NCBI GenBank assembly: GCA_020846635.1
Contig: JADLDO010000023.1
Span: 372,001-436,000 of the forward strand
Source of the DNA: Caldilineaceae bacterium
Lineage (GTDB): Bacteria; Chloroflexota; Anaerolineae; Caldilineales; Caldilineaceae
Reading direction: 5' to 3'
DNA length: 64,000 bases
Position numbers and translations under genes: made by a program
Notes under the pieces: model-generated
The model's input: the letters and a program-made list of their open reading frames with translations, nothing else
Database searches by the model: none
What the model was told of the DNA's origin: nothing
Shown: one piece after another, positions 9,384-18,180 of the stretch
How the letters are laid out: each line of letters starts with the position of its first letter
How positions within the stretch are numbered: the stretch's first letter is position 1

Positions 9384-10253
9384 TCAGGCCGCGCGCAGCG
9401 TAATCAACGTAAGTTCGGGACGGCAGTTGAAGCGATAGGGCACAGGCCACATACCCAACCCGCGGTTGGTATACACAGAGCGTCCCTCGACCGAGCGCAG
9501 CCCGATTGGATAGTGCCGCCCATACTGCGGCAAAATGGGTGCGTAGCTGTAGAAACCTGCTGCATCGGGCTTGAGAGAGGGCAACCGCACCTGACCACCA
9601 TGACTGTGACCACTCAACTGGAGCGTAATGGGCGCTTTTTCGCGTAGCACAACGTCAAAATAGTCCGGCTCGTGAGCCAATAGGAGCGTCGTCGCATGGG
9701 TGGGAACGTCATGCATTGCCGCAGCAAGGTCGGGTCGTCCACTCCACAGGTCATCGACACCGGCGAGCCAGAGTTCGGGCGCGATCTGGGTGGCACCATT
9801 GAGCAAGATGGTAATGTTGGCTGCGTTCAAATAGCGTTGTACCGTGGGTCTGTCTGACCAGTAGTCATGATTACCGTAGACGGCAAAAACGGGCATCGAG
9901 AGCGTTCGCAGCGGCTCCACCAGTCCCGCCGCGTCTTCAGCATCATCGCCGACATAATCACCTGTCAGCACCAACCAATCGGGCGCAAGCCTCGCGACCT
10001 CGGCAATGGCATTTGCCAAGCGCGCGGGCGAGAAATATTGGCTTAGGTGGATGTCGGAAAGCTGGGCGATTCGTTTGCCGTCTAGCGCGGCGGGAAGCCC
10101 CTGAACGGGTAGATCAAATTGATCAACACTCAACCAATGGGGTTCGATGGTACGCACGTAGCCTGCCATTGAGCCAACGGTGATTCCGAGGCCGGCAAAC
10201 CACTGCAAAAAGCGGCGACGAGACAAGTTGCGTTTGGTGTCTACTTCAGACAT
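9384..10253 (-). CDS. Calcineurin-like metallophosphoesterase with Tat-type signal
   Basis: Exported dinuclear metal phosphoesterase of the YaeI/YkuE type. The amino terminus contains the twin-arginine motif SRRRFLQ followed by a hydrophobic stretch, as in Tat substrates of this family. The metal-binding motifs appear in order: LSDIHLS, TGDYVGDD, GNHDYW, a late HEPD, and HSHGGQ. The protein is 289 residues from the ATG at 10251-10253; a longer in-frame start at 10322 would run across the promoter-like DNA and is rejected. YaeI homologues act on lipid A precursors or phospholipid headgroups, but the substrate here is unknown. It appears monocistronic. Confidence 0.88.
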   Translation of the reverse strand: MSEVDTKRNLSRRRFLQWFAGLGITVGSMAGYVRTIEPHWLSVDQFDLPVQGLPAALDGKRIAQLSDIHLSQYFSPARLANAIAEVARLAPDWLVLTGDYVGDDAEDAAGLVEPLRTLSMPVFAVYGNHDYWSDRPTVQRYLNAANITILLNGATQIAPELWLAGVDDLWSGRPDLAAAMHDVPTHATTLLLAHEPDYFDVVLREKAPITLQLSGHSHGGQVRLPSLKPDAAGFYSYAPILPQYGRHYPIGLRSVEGRSVYTNRGLGMWPVPYRFNCRPELTLITLRAA

Positions 10254-10293
10254 AAAGGTACAAACGTCCGCACAGGTATTCGTGTTCCATATG

Positions 10294-10316
10294 AATGGCA
10301 CGTTAATGCCATTATA
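10294..10316 (-). promoter_or_regulatory. -10 element with overlapping inverted repeat upstream of the phosphoesterase
   Basis: On the minus strand TATAAT (10311-10316) lies about 60 bases before the start. The inverted repeat AATGGCA-N6-TGCCATT (10294-10313) overlaps it and could be an operator. No good -35 box is visible because the upstream DNA is the terminator of the preceding gene. Confidence 0.4.
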
Positions 10317-10317
10317 A

Positions 10318-10355
10318 CACAAAAAAACTGGGCTCAGGTATACACCTAAGCCCAG
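10318..10355 (-). terminator. Intrinsic terminator of the iron-binding lipoprotein gene
   Basis: Minus strand: CTGGGCTTAGG and CCTGAGCCCAG pair over 11 positions with one wobble around a 6-base loop, followed by TTTTTTT. It lies 32 bases after the stop of the gene at 10388-11449. Confidence 0.9.
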
Positions 10356-10387
10356 CAGAGAAAGAAAGAGGTTGGCGTGACCGGGGT

Positions 10388-11449
10388 CTAGTCCAGCGCG
10401 CCTGATACTTGCAAGAGTTCAAGTGTGCCTGCGAGGTCGTCGAGATCGTTTAGCTGAATGTCAGGCGTGGCAATCTTGGACAAGGGCAGGAGGATATCCG
10501 GCACCTCAATGTCTGCTGCAATGAGCGGATACTCGAATGTCTCGTCAGCAAAGAATTGCTGGGCTTCTGTCGAAAGCAGATATTCGATAAATTGTTCCGC
10601 GGCCTCAGGATTTTTGGCTGTGTTGAGGATGGCGGCACCGGCGACATTGATGATCGAACCGGCATGGGGCGTGCGGAAGTAGTAATTGCGTGCGGAGAAG
10701 GATTCTCCTTGTTCCGCCAAGAAGCGATAAAGGTAATAGTGGTTGGTCAAGCCCACCGAGATTTCACCTGCGGCAACGGACTCGACGATGATAGCGTTGC
10801 CGTCATAGCTCTGCACATCATTGGCGACCATCGCTTCGAGCCATTCGAGGGTGCGTTCGTCCCCTTCTGAGACACGCATAGCAGTGACAAAGGTCTGGAA
10901 ACTTGCGTTGGTGGGTGCCCAGCCGACGCGGCCTCGCCACTTTTCTTCGGTCAAGCCCCATACATCATCGGGCAGATCCTCTTCACTCAATTCGCTGTTG
11001 TTATAGACCAAGACACGCGCGCGGCCACTGATACCGACCCAATCGCCGTTTTGGCCTTGCAGCGTGACGGGTACTTGGTCTAGCACCGTGGCGGGCAGCG
11101 GAGCCAGGAGCCCTGCTTTGGAGAGTTCACCCAATGCGCCGCCATCCTGGGAAAAGAAGATATCGGCTGGGGAATTTGCGCCTTCTTCCAGAAGCGTTGC
11201 TGCCATCTCGGAAGTTCCGGCATAGCGAACGTCAACTTGAATGCCGGTTGCTTCGCTAAACTTTGTAATGAGAGGGCCTACTAGATTTTCGCTGCGACCG
11301 GAATAAACAACAAGGCTGCCGATAGTGCTTCCCTCGGTACTAGGGGCTGCTGCTTCCGGTGTAGCGGGTTGGATCGGCTGGCAAGCTGCGATCAACGAGA
11401 TTATCAATGCTGCCAGTGCAAGGGTCCAACGACGGGTAACGTGCTGCAT
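10388..11449 (-). CDS. Iron(III) ABC transporter substrate-binding lipoprotein
   Basis: Periplasmic-binding-protein-like lipoprotein expected to capture ferric iron outside the membrane. The signal peptide ends in the lipobox IAAC (Cys about residue 23). A Thr/Pro/Ala linker follows. The FbpA-type start LVVYSGRSENLVGPLI and the tyrosine-rich metal site near NHYYLYRF and ARNYYFRTPHAG are seen. The 353-residue length fits the family. No permease or ATPase gene adjoins it, so it is an orphan that must use a transporter encoded elsewhere. It has its own terminator at 10318-10355. Iron as ligand is inferred from the family. Confidence 0.87.
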   Translation of the reverse strand: MQHVTRRWTLALAALIISLIAACQPIQPATPEAAAPSTEGSTIGSLVVYSGRSENLVGPLITKFSEATGIQVDVRYAGTSEMAATLLEEGANSPADIFFSQDGGALGELSKAGLLAPLPATVLDQVPVTLQGQNGDWVGISGRARVLVYNNSELSEEDLPDDVWGLTEEKWRGRVGWAPTNASFQTFVTAMRVSEGDERTLEWLEAMVANDVQSYDGNAIIVESVAAGEISVGLTNHYYLYRFLAEQGESFSARNYYFRTPHAGSIINVAGAAILNTAKNPEAAEQFIEYLLSTEAQQFFADETFEYPLIAADIEVPDILLPLSKIATPDIQLNDLDDLAGTLELLQVSGALD

Positions 11450-11938
11450 GAATCCTCCGAAATAACTTTGGCTCGAATTTTGTGCGCCGCATTGCGCCGC
11501 ATATGCTATTGAGTGATTGTTCAGGTGTTGTTTACAGACCGCGCTGACGCTGCGCCCTGCCCACCAATGCCACCCCTACACAAGGGAGAGCAATCGTAAG
11601 AACAAGAACAATCTGAACAACCTCGAGAAGTGGCGTAGCGCCCATTTTTTTGCTCCTGTTGCAAACTTGTCCCGCAGTCTAAATACACCCAACAAGCTCG
11701 GAGCTAGGACAAAAACCATGCCCCAACTCGCAGGCATTAAGGTAGCATAGGGAATAGGGCGGATCAAGGGGATACTTTGAGAGAAATGGATGAAGTGGGC
11801 TTTGGTGAGGGCAACAGCGCAGGATAAGTGGGGTTGATAAAAGAGTTAACCAAGGTTAATCATCAGTCGGGGTACAGACGCAATCGATTGCGTCCCTACG
11901 TAACAGGGCATGGTACGTTTTGCTCTTTTGTGAGAGGG
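11450..11938. other. Gene-free stretch with an 18-bp palindrome
   Basis: No convincing gene is present. Short open frames at 11517-11767 are compositionally unlike the neighbours and lack ribosome binding sites. The perfect palindrome GACGCAATCGATTGCGTC lies at 11877-11894, within GGGGTA/CCCTAC-type flanks. It looks like a dispersed palindromic (REP-like) unit and ends about 45 bases after the 3' end of the methyltransferase gene. Confidence 0.5.
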
Positions 11939-12748
11939 TCATTGACGACGCTGGCGGATGACTTCGTAGAGAAGGAGCGCCGTCGAGGTAGAGAGGTTCA
12001 GGCTGTCCATTGCGCCAAACATGGGAATTTTGACCAGAGCAGTCGCCGCGCCGCGCCATCCTGGGCCAAGACCATGTGCTTCACTGCCCATGACAATTGC
12101 TGTGGGGGGCGCGTAGTCGATTTCTGTGTAGGATCGTGTGGCTTCGGGGCTGGCCGCGATGATCTGAATTTGGCGTGCAGCCAGCCATGCGAGTGTAGCT
12201 TCAAACGGAGATTCAAAGACAGGGAGTGTAAAGAGCGCGCCCAGGCTGGCGCGAATGACGTTGGGGTTGTGGATGTCGGTTACACCTGCCGTAACGATGA
12301 CGGCCTGTACACCGGCGGCATCGGCAGTACGCAGGATTGCGCCGAGATTGCCCGGCTTTTCCACGCCTTCTATGACCGCAATAAAGGCCGGTGCAGATAG
12401 CTCAAAATCACTCAGTTGGTGATTCAGATAGGGGATGACGAGAAGGATGCCACCGCTGTCACCCCGATACGCGATCTTGGCGAAGACCTCCGGTGTCACC
12501 TCCATTAACAGGGTGCGGTGTTCAGCTTCCAGACGGTACAATTGCTGGACAAACTGCTGCTCTTCGGAGTCAAACAGGGTGGGACAGAGGTAGGCTTCGA
12601 CCGGCACAATGCCCGCGGCGAGCGCATGTGTACACTCACGTATCCCTTCAACAACCGTTACCCGGCGTTGATCTCGTTCGCTGTGTTTGGCGAGTTTGAT
12701 GACATCTTTGACACGGCTGTTTTGGAGACTGGTAATGGCTATGGGCAT
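11939..12748 (-). CDS. TrmH/SpoU-family RNA 2'-O-methyltransferase
   Basis: SPOUT-fold enzyme that methylates ribose 2'-hydroxyls in rRNA or tRNA. The three SpoU motifs are present: KPGNLGAILRTADAAG, AIVMGSEAHGL and DSLNLSTSTALLLYE. The amino-terminal 100 residues form the usual substrate-binding domain. The ATG at 12746-12748 gives 269 residues. A much longer open frame continues upstream, but that part is antisense-frame noise within the next methyltransferase gene. The stop codon is 25 bases downstream of that gene's stop, so the two RNA-modification genes form a short minus-strand operon. The exact nucleotide target is not predictable. Confidence 0.9.
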   Translation of the reverse strand: MPIAITSLQNSRVKDVIKLAKHSERDQRRVTVVEGIRECTHALAAGIVPVEAYLCPTLFDSEEQQFVQQLYRLEAEHRTLLMEVTPEVFAKIAYRGDSGGILLVIPYLNHQLSDFELSAPAFIAVIEGVEKPGNLGAILRTADAAGVQAVIVTAGVTDIHNPNVIRASLGALFTLPVFESPFEATLAWLAARQIQIIAASPEATRSYTEIDYAPPTAIVMGSEAHGLGPGWRGAATALVKIPMFGAMDSLNLSTSTALLLYEVIRQRRQ

Positions 12749-12773
12749 GGGGTACGCAGAGCGGTCGCGTGGG

Positions 12774-13748
12774 TTACTTGGCTGGAGCCGCAGACTTTTC
12801 GACAGACTTTTCGGTTGCTTTTTCGGAAGGAGCCTCAGGTCGGAACCAACGCGCGTAGGTTCCGCTGGGCAGCATGCGGCCCTGCTGATCGACCACAACC
12901 ATCTCCCCATGCTCAATCTGGCCCTGCTTAGGGGTAATCGTGGCAAGCTGGTTGTACATGACCAACGGGGTAAAGCCGGGCGTGTGACCACTGTACAAAA
13001 TAAAGAGAGCATCGTCAGCCAGCAGCGTGCGACATTCTTCCAGCAGGGGGAGAAGGTCATCTTCAATCTTGAAGACTTCCCCTTTGGGGCCGCGGCCAAA
13101 GGAGGGAGGGTCGAGGATGATGCCTTGATAGCGGTTGTTGCGACGCGCTTCACGCTTGACGAATTTGAGCGCGTCATCCACAAGCCAGCGGATGGGACGC
13201 TCCTGCAGCCGCGAGATTTCGGTGTTGCGCCGCGCCCAATCGACGACACCTTTGGCGGCGTCCACATGCACGACATGGGCGCCTGCCTGGCTGGCGGCGA
13301 GCGTGCTGCCGCCGGTATAGCCAAAGAGGTTGAGGACGTGCAGGTTACGATTGTTGGTGCGTTGCAGCCGCCGCCGGATCAGGTTGCGCAGCCATTCCCA
13401 ATTGTGCGCTTGTTCGGGAAAAAGGCCGAGGTGGCCGAAATCGGTGAGCTTGATGCGCAGCGATAGACGGTCAAAAAGTATATCAAATTCTCGCTTGACC
13501 GAACCGCGAAACTGCCAACTGCCACCCCCTGATGCGTCACGCTCGTATACGGCGTCTGCCCGCTGCCAGGCGCTCTGTGGCAAGCGAGGCGACCAAATGG
13601 CCTGTGGGGCAGGGCGCACAATCAGGTACGGCCCCAATTGTTCGAGCTTACGCATATTGCCCGAATCGAGCAGTTGATAATCACCGGAAGGCGTGGGGGG
13701 TAATGACAGGCCGGATACTGGTTTCGTGGTTGCAGTTGTTTCGCTCAT
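12774..13748 (-). CDS. Class I SAM-dependent methyltransferase (RlmI/YccW type)
   Basis: Rossmann-fold methyltransferase of the PF10672 type, likely acting on 23S rRNA. Motif I is [20 protein letters not shown], and motif IV is [13 protein letters not shown], the DPPxF form used by cytosine-C5-methylating RlmI relatives. The amino-terminal part lacks an obvious PUA domain, and the carboxy-terminal tail ([16 protein letters not shown]) is low-complexity. The chosen ATG at 13746-13748 gives 324 residues; a start 23 codons upstream is possible but has no supporting site. It lies directly upstream of the SpoU-family gene. The modified base is unknown. Confidence 0.85.
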   Translation of the reverse strand: MSETTATTKPVSGLSLPPTPSGDYQLLDSGNMRKLEQLGPYLIVRPAPQAIWSPRLPQSAWQRADAVYERDASGGGSWQFRGSVKREFDILFDRLSLRIKLTDFGHLGLFPEQAHNWEWLRNLIRRRLQRTNNRNLHVLNLFGYTGGSTLAASQAGAHVVHVDAAKGVVDWARRNTEISRLQERPIRWLVDDALKFVKREARRNNRYQGIILDPPSFGRGPKGEVFKIEDDLLPLLEECRTLLADDALFILYSGHTPGFTPLVMYNQLATITPKQGQIEHGEMVVVDQQGRMLPSGTYARWFRPEAPSEKATEKSVEKSAAPAK

Positions 13749-14217
13749 GGACAAAGTGTAGCACACCGCAGGCATTGGACAAAGGTAAGGAGTGGTATAG
13801 ATGCTGGAATGGGCCAAGAGGTGACAGCCCCGCGTAACTGAGATCGCATCGTTGAGTGAGTTGATTGGTGAGTTTTAGGCGGGTGGTTTTGACAGGGCTT
13901 GGTGCGTTTGTTAAACTTTTCATTAAAGATTTTTGTGGAGCGCACCAATGTCGAGTGAATCTGTATGACCCCTCAGGTCGCGGTCTATCGTTGCAAGCTG
14001 CCTATGGCACGCGCGGGCTGCCATTGTCTAGATTGGCACGTTGAATGAGCCGGCCTTGTGTTTCCCCAATTGTTGTCAGCCAATTTAACCATCGACAAGA
14101 TTATCCATAAGAGCATCGACAGAAGAACTGCCTTTGCCGAGGGTATGCGCGCCCTGTGGCTTTCATTTTATGCTGAGGGAATGAGGCCACAGGATAGCTG
14201 TGGAGAGGAGAAAGAGG
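13749..14217. other. Gene-free divergent region with a hairpin before the ABC exporter
   Basis: No gene is supported. The hairpin CCTGTGGC...GCCACAGG (14153-14193) has an 8-bp perfect outer stem extended after a bulge by TCATT/AATGA. It ends 24 bases before the exporter start, so it would sit in the 5' leader or act as an operator. No clear -35/-10 pair was found. Confidence 0.5.
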
Positions 14218-16041
14218 ATGAAGGGTAGACGTCTTGAAGTGTATCGACGTTTAATCGGCTATTTGCAGCCGCATTGGCGACAGGCCTTGTTTGCTTATGC
14301 AGCGATGCTCTTGGCAACGCTCATGAATCTGGCTGTGCCGCAGATTATCAAACAGGCGATTGACCGCGGACTGGCACAAGGCTCAGCCACAATGCTCTAT
14401 TGGGCTGCCGGCGTGATTATGGCGATTGCGGTTGCCCGTGTCGCCGTTTCTTTTGTACGCATTTATTTTGGAGAGTGGTTGACGCACCGCGTCTCTTATG
14501 ATCTACGCAATCATTTTTATGGAAGTCTTCAGAGTCTACCCTTTGCCTTTCATGACCGCGCGCAGACCGGCGATTTGATGAGCCGCGCCACGAGTGACAT
14601 TGGTGAAACTGAGCGTTTTGCGGGCGTCGGTGTGCTGGACCTCTTTGCCACGGTGCTGCTGGTGGTCGGGGTCTCGGTCGCCATGTTCATCGAACATGCG
14701 TGGTTGGCGGCGATGGTCATGGTTCCATTAGCGGCCCTGGTCGTAACGGCCATTTACTTTGGGAATACCATTCGTCCGATGTTCCGCGTGATCCAGGAGC
14801 AGATGGGCAAGCTTGCTTCGGTGATGCAGGAGAGCATGACCGGGATCGGTGTGGTCAAGGCCTTTGCGCGTGAGGAACATGAGCTGGAAAAGTTTGACCA
14901 TGAGAATCTGTTGTGGTTTGAGAAGCGTTATGAATCCATGAAGATTTGGGCGAATTACTGGCCCTTGTTTACCCTCATCTTGTCCACAGCCATTGTCCTA
15001 TTGCTTTGGTTTGGGGGGCCAGCTGCGATTCATGGCGAAATGACAGTTGGTTCGCTCTTCGCCATGATCTCGTATGTCCTGATGTTGAATGCGCCGGTTT
15101 CGCATCTGGGCTTCTTGGTGAACCTGGCGGCGACCGCGGCCGCCAGCGCGGCGCGTGTCTTTGAGATTATTGATATGCCCAATGATGTTGTGGAAGCGCC
15201 GGACGCGGTCGATGTGGAGCAGGTACGCGGCGAAGTGCGCTTTGAAAATGTGAGCTTTGCCTACTCGCCGGGGCGCAGCACGTTGGAAGAGATCAACTTT
15301 GAGGCAGCGCCCGGGCAAATCGTTGCCCTGATTGGGCCGACAGGCTCCGGCAAATCGACCATCACCAACTTGATCCCGCGCTTCTATGATCCCAGCGAGG
15401 GGCGAGTTTTAATTGACGGAATCGATGTTCGCAAGATGCGCCTACGCAGTTTGCGCCAGCATATCGGCATCGTCTTGCAAGCGCCCTTCCTCTTTAACGC
15501 CACCATTGCCGAGAACATTGCCTATGGACAGCCGGACGCGAGCGCGGAGGAGATCGAAGCGGCAGCACGAGCGGCAGCGGCGCACAAATTTATCACACAG
15601 TTCCCCCTGGGCTATCAGACAATGGTCGGGGAGCGTGGCGTCACCCTGAGCGGTGGGCAGAAGCAGCGTATCGCCATTGCGCGTGCAATTTTGCGTAACC
15701 CGCGCATCCTCATCCTGGATGATTCCACAAGCAGCGTGGACACCGAGACTGAGCATATTATTCAACAGGCGCTCGCGGTGCTGATGCAAGGGCGCACCAC
15801 GTTTATTATTGCACAACGACTTTTAACGCTAAAGAGCGCCGACATGATCTTAGTGTTGGATCATGGGCGCATTGTTCAGCGCGGCACGCACGAGCAGCTT
15901 TTGGCGGAGCCTGGGCTGTACCGCGATATCTATGATTTGCAGTTGAGGGACCAAGAAGAGTTTGTGGCCGCGCAGGAAGAGCCGGTTTCCAGGCCATCGT
16001 CCCGTACAACCGTAGCTGTAGACCTGAGGGCAAGGGGATGA
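14218..16041 (+). CDS. ABC exporter subunit with degenerate nucleotide site (first half of heterodimer)
   Basis: Fused membrane plus ATPase half-transporter of the type IV exporter fold (607 residues, six predicted helices, then the nucleotide-binding domain). Walker A GPTGSGKST (about 373-380) and the signature LSGGQKQR are intact. The Walker B is ILDDSTSSVD, with Asp502 in place of the catalytic Glu, and the H-loop His is Gln533 (IIAQRL). These changes mark the degenerate partner of heterodimeric exporters such as TM287/288 and BmrCD. The ATG at 14218 follows GGAGAGGAGAAAGAGG; a GTG at 14200 is less likely. The partner follows after three bases. The substrate is unknown; drugs or lipids are typical. 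Confidence 0.92.
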   Translation: MKGRRLEVYRRLIGYLQPHWRQALFAYAAMLLATLMNLAVPQIIKQAIDRGLAQGSATMLYWAAGVIMAIAVARVAVSFVRIYFGEWLTHRVSYDLRNHFYGSLQSLPFAFHDRAQTGDLMSRATSDIGETERFAGVGVLDLFATVLLVVGVSVAMFIEHAWLAAMVMVPLAALVVTAIYFGNTIRPMFRVIQEQMGKLASVMQESMTGIGVVKAFAREEHELEKFDHENLLWFEKRYESMKIWANYWPLFTLILSTAIVLLLWFGGPAAIHGEMTVGSLFAMISYVLMLNAPVSHLGFLVNLAATAAASAARVFEIIDMPNDVVEAPDAVDVEQVRGEVRFENVSFAYSPGRSTLEEINFEAAPGQIVALIGPTGSGKSTITNLIPRFYDPSEGRVLIDGIDVRKMRLRSLRQHIGIVLQAPFLFNATIAENIAYGQPDASAEEIEAAARAAAAHKFITQFPLGYQTMVGERGVTLSGGQKQRIAIARAILRNPRILILDDSTSSVDTETEHIIQQALAVLMQGRTTFIIAQRLLTLKSADMILVLDHGRIVQRGTHEQLLAEPGLYRDIYDLQLRDQEEFVAAQEEPVSRPSSRTTVAVDLRARG

Positions 16042-16044
16042 ACC

Positions 16045-17979
16045 ATGGCTGAACCTGAAATCAAGATGCCGAAGACGGTAAAGCGTACAGAGAGCTATAC
16101 GCCACCCATACGCTATCGTACCTTGTGGCGGCGGGTGAGCGCGGAGGATGAAGAGCGGCGGATTCGCGAGGAGAAGGTGCGCGATCTGCTGCCGGAGGAA
16201 GAAGAAGACAACATCGGCAAGGTCTATGATGCCGGGTTGTTGAAGCGGCTGATGGGCTATCTTGCCCCTTACAAGGGGCGTACGATTTGGGCCGTGGTGA
16301 TGATGGCGATCTCGTCGCTCTTGAATGTCGCCGGGCCCTGGCTGATCGGGCGTGCGATTGACGATGGCATACGCGCGGGCTCTCTGTCGCAACTGCGTTG
16401 GTGGACGCTCTTGTTTGTGGCGGCGATGTTCTTTGAGTGGATCACCAATCGCGAACGCATCGCCATCATGGCCTATGTGGGCACGAAGATCGTCGCAGAC
16501 ACGCGCAGCGAGTTGTTTCGCCATCTGCACAAGCTCTCGCTGAACTTTCACAATAATTACAGCGTGGGCCGCTTGATGAGCCGCCTGATCAGCGATGTCG
16601 GCATCTTGCAGGATTTCATTTCCTGGTCAATTACGGGTTTGGCTCGATCCGGTTTCATTTTGATCGGCATTACGGTGGCAATGGTAGCGATGAACTGGCA
16701 GTTGGCGCTGGTGACATTTGCTATGGTTCCGTTGATGTATCTCTTGACCAATTATTGGCGCAAGCATGTGCGTACGGCCTATCGGGCGACGCGCACACGC
16801 TTGTCGCTGATCAATGGCTATCTCAACGAGTCGCTCTCCGGCATCCGCGTTACGCAGAGCTTCACGCGCGAGCCGGCGAACTACAAGCACTTTACCGACC
16901 TCAATCGCTCCTATTTCGATGCCAATATTCAGGCCACGACACTGACCGCGCTTTTCTTCCCCGGCGTGGATTTTATTGGTTCGTTAGCGACGGCTTTGGT
17001 CGTAGGGGTCGGTGGCTGGCTGGCAGTGGGTGATATGCTGACGGCTGGGACACTTGTGGCGTTCGTCCTCTATGTGGAGCGATTCTTTGAGCCGATTCGT
17101 GAGTTGGCACAGCGCTATAACACCTTTCAGGCGACAATGGCAGGTTGTGAACGTCTCTTTTACCTGCTGGATCTGAAGCCAGAGATTGAGGATCACCCAC
17201 AAGCCAAGACGCTGCCGCCGATCCGGGGCAAAGTGGAATTTGACGACGTAAAGTTCGCCTATAAACAAGAGGAACCAATTTTGCGGGGGGTGACGCTCCA
17301 CGCAGAGCCAGGTGAGCATGTGGCGCTGGTAGGCGAGACGGGTGCAGGCAAGAGCACAGTCGTGCGGCTCATTGCGCGCTTCTTTGACGTGTCGGGGGGT
17401 GCGGTCAAGATCGACGGGCATGACATCCGTGAGGTGACGCAGGACAGCCTGCGTTCGCAGCTGGGGATTGTGCTGCAAGACCCGTTTCTTTTTAAGGGGA
17501 CGGTGGCGGACAACATCCGCTATGGGCGCTTAGATGCCAGCGATGCCGAGATTGAGGCCGCGGCAGAGGCAGTGGGCGCGCACGACTTTATCTCGCGACT
17601 GTCAGATGGCTACCAGACCGATGTGGGTGAGAATGGGGTCAATCTCAGCGGTGGGCAGCGCCAGCTTGTCTCCTTTGCGCGTGCGCTGCTTGCCGACCCG
17701 CGTATCCTGATTCTGGACGAGGCGACCAGCAGCGTCGATACCGCCACGGAGAAGATTATCGAACTGGGCGTTGACCGGCTGATGGAAGGGCGCACTTCGT
17801 TCGTGATCGCCCACCGGCTGAGTACAATTGTGAGCGCAGACAAGATCGTCGTGATGGATCGGGGCGAGATTGTCGAAATGGGCAAGCATGATGAACTGCT
17901 TGAGCAGCGAGGTCGCTATTTCAACCTCTATACGATGCAATGGGCCGCACAGTCGGAAATGGAGTTGAGCCCAAACTAG
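16045..17979 (+). CDS. ABC exporter subunit with canonical ATPase (second half of heterodimer)
   Basis: Partner of the preceding gene (644 residues). It has a charged cytoplasmic amino-terminal extension of about 70 residues, six membrane helices, and an ATPase domain with Walker A GETGAGKST, signature LSGGQRQL, Walker B ILDEATSSVD (catalytic Glu559) and H-loop His590 in VIAHRLST. All hydrolysis residues are therefore present here, while the first subunit lacks two. The start ATG at 16045 is three bases from the upstream stop, so expression is coupled. The extension, rich in Arg and Glu, is longer than in most homologues and has no assigned role. Confidence 0.93.
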   Translation: MAEPEIKMPKTVKRTESYTPPIRYRTLWRRVSAEDEERRIREEKVRDLLPEEEEDNIGKVYDAGLLKRLMGYLAPYKGRTIWAVVMMAISSLLNVAGPWLIGRAIDDGIRAGSLSQLRWWTLLFVAAMFFEWITNRERIAIMAYVGTKIVADTRSELFRHLHKLSLNFHNNYSVGRLMSRLISDVGILQDFISWSITGLARSGFILIGITVAMVAMNWQLALVTFAMVPLMYLLTNYWRKHVRTAYRATRTRLSLINGYLNESLSGIRVTQSFTREPANYKHFTDLNRSYFDANIQATTLTALFFPGVDFIGSLATALVVGVGGWLAVGDMLTAGTLVAFVLYVERFFEPIRELAQRYNTFQATMAGCERLFYLLDLKPEIEDHPQAKTLPPIRGKVEFDDVKFAYKQEEPILRGVTLHAEPGEHVALVGETGAGKSTVVRLIARFFDVSGGAVKIDGHDIREVTQDSLRSQLGIVLQDPFLFKGTVADNIRYGRLDASDAEIEAAAEAVGAHDFISRLSDGYQTDVGENGVNLSGGQRQLVSFARALLADPRILILDEATSSVDTATEKIIELGVDRLMEGRTSFVIAHRLSTIVSADKIVVMDRGEIVEMGKHDELLEQRGRYFNLYTMQWAAQSEMELSPN

Positions 17980-18061
17980 CGGTGATGGTTACATCGCTGT
18001 GACGCAAATTGCTATACCCTAATCATCACAAGGGGTTAGCACAAAGAATCTTTGCACATTG

Positions 18062-18110
18062 TGACCGCCGGTGGAGTTGGTTCCTGGCGGTCATTGTGGT
18101 TAACTATAGA
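18062..18110 (+). promoter_or_regulatory. Inverted repeat and -10 element upstream of the cobalt/nickel transporter operon
   Basis: The arms TGACCGCC (18062-18069) and GGCGGTCA (18086-18093) are perfect and separated by 16 bases. The second arm lies just upstream of a TATAGA -10-like element (18105-18110). The N16 spacing matches that of NikR operators, although the half-site differs. Three direct repeats of TCTTG-type units with period 10-11 follow at 18133-18164. No cobalamin riboswitch is recognisable. Confidence 0.45.
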
Positions 18111-18180
18111 GGATTTTGTGCAATTTAGTACCTCTTGGTACTTCTTGTGCATCTCTTGTACATCTCTGGGAGATAAACTC

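Noticed and set aside
11517..11767. Short open frames on both strands suggesting small genes
   Set aside because: They overlap each other in antisense, lack ribosome binding sites and have no recognisable protein features.
12749..13324. A 461-codon open frame suggesting a longer amino terminus for the SpoU-family gene
   Set aside because: The first 190 residues have no family match and lie opposite-frame within the SAM methyltransferase gene. The conserved protein begins at 12748.
18000..18180. Possible cobalamin riboswitch ahead of cbiM
   Set aside because: The B12 box (GCCACTG-type) and the characteristic core are not visible, and the space is only 200 bases.
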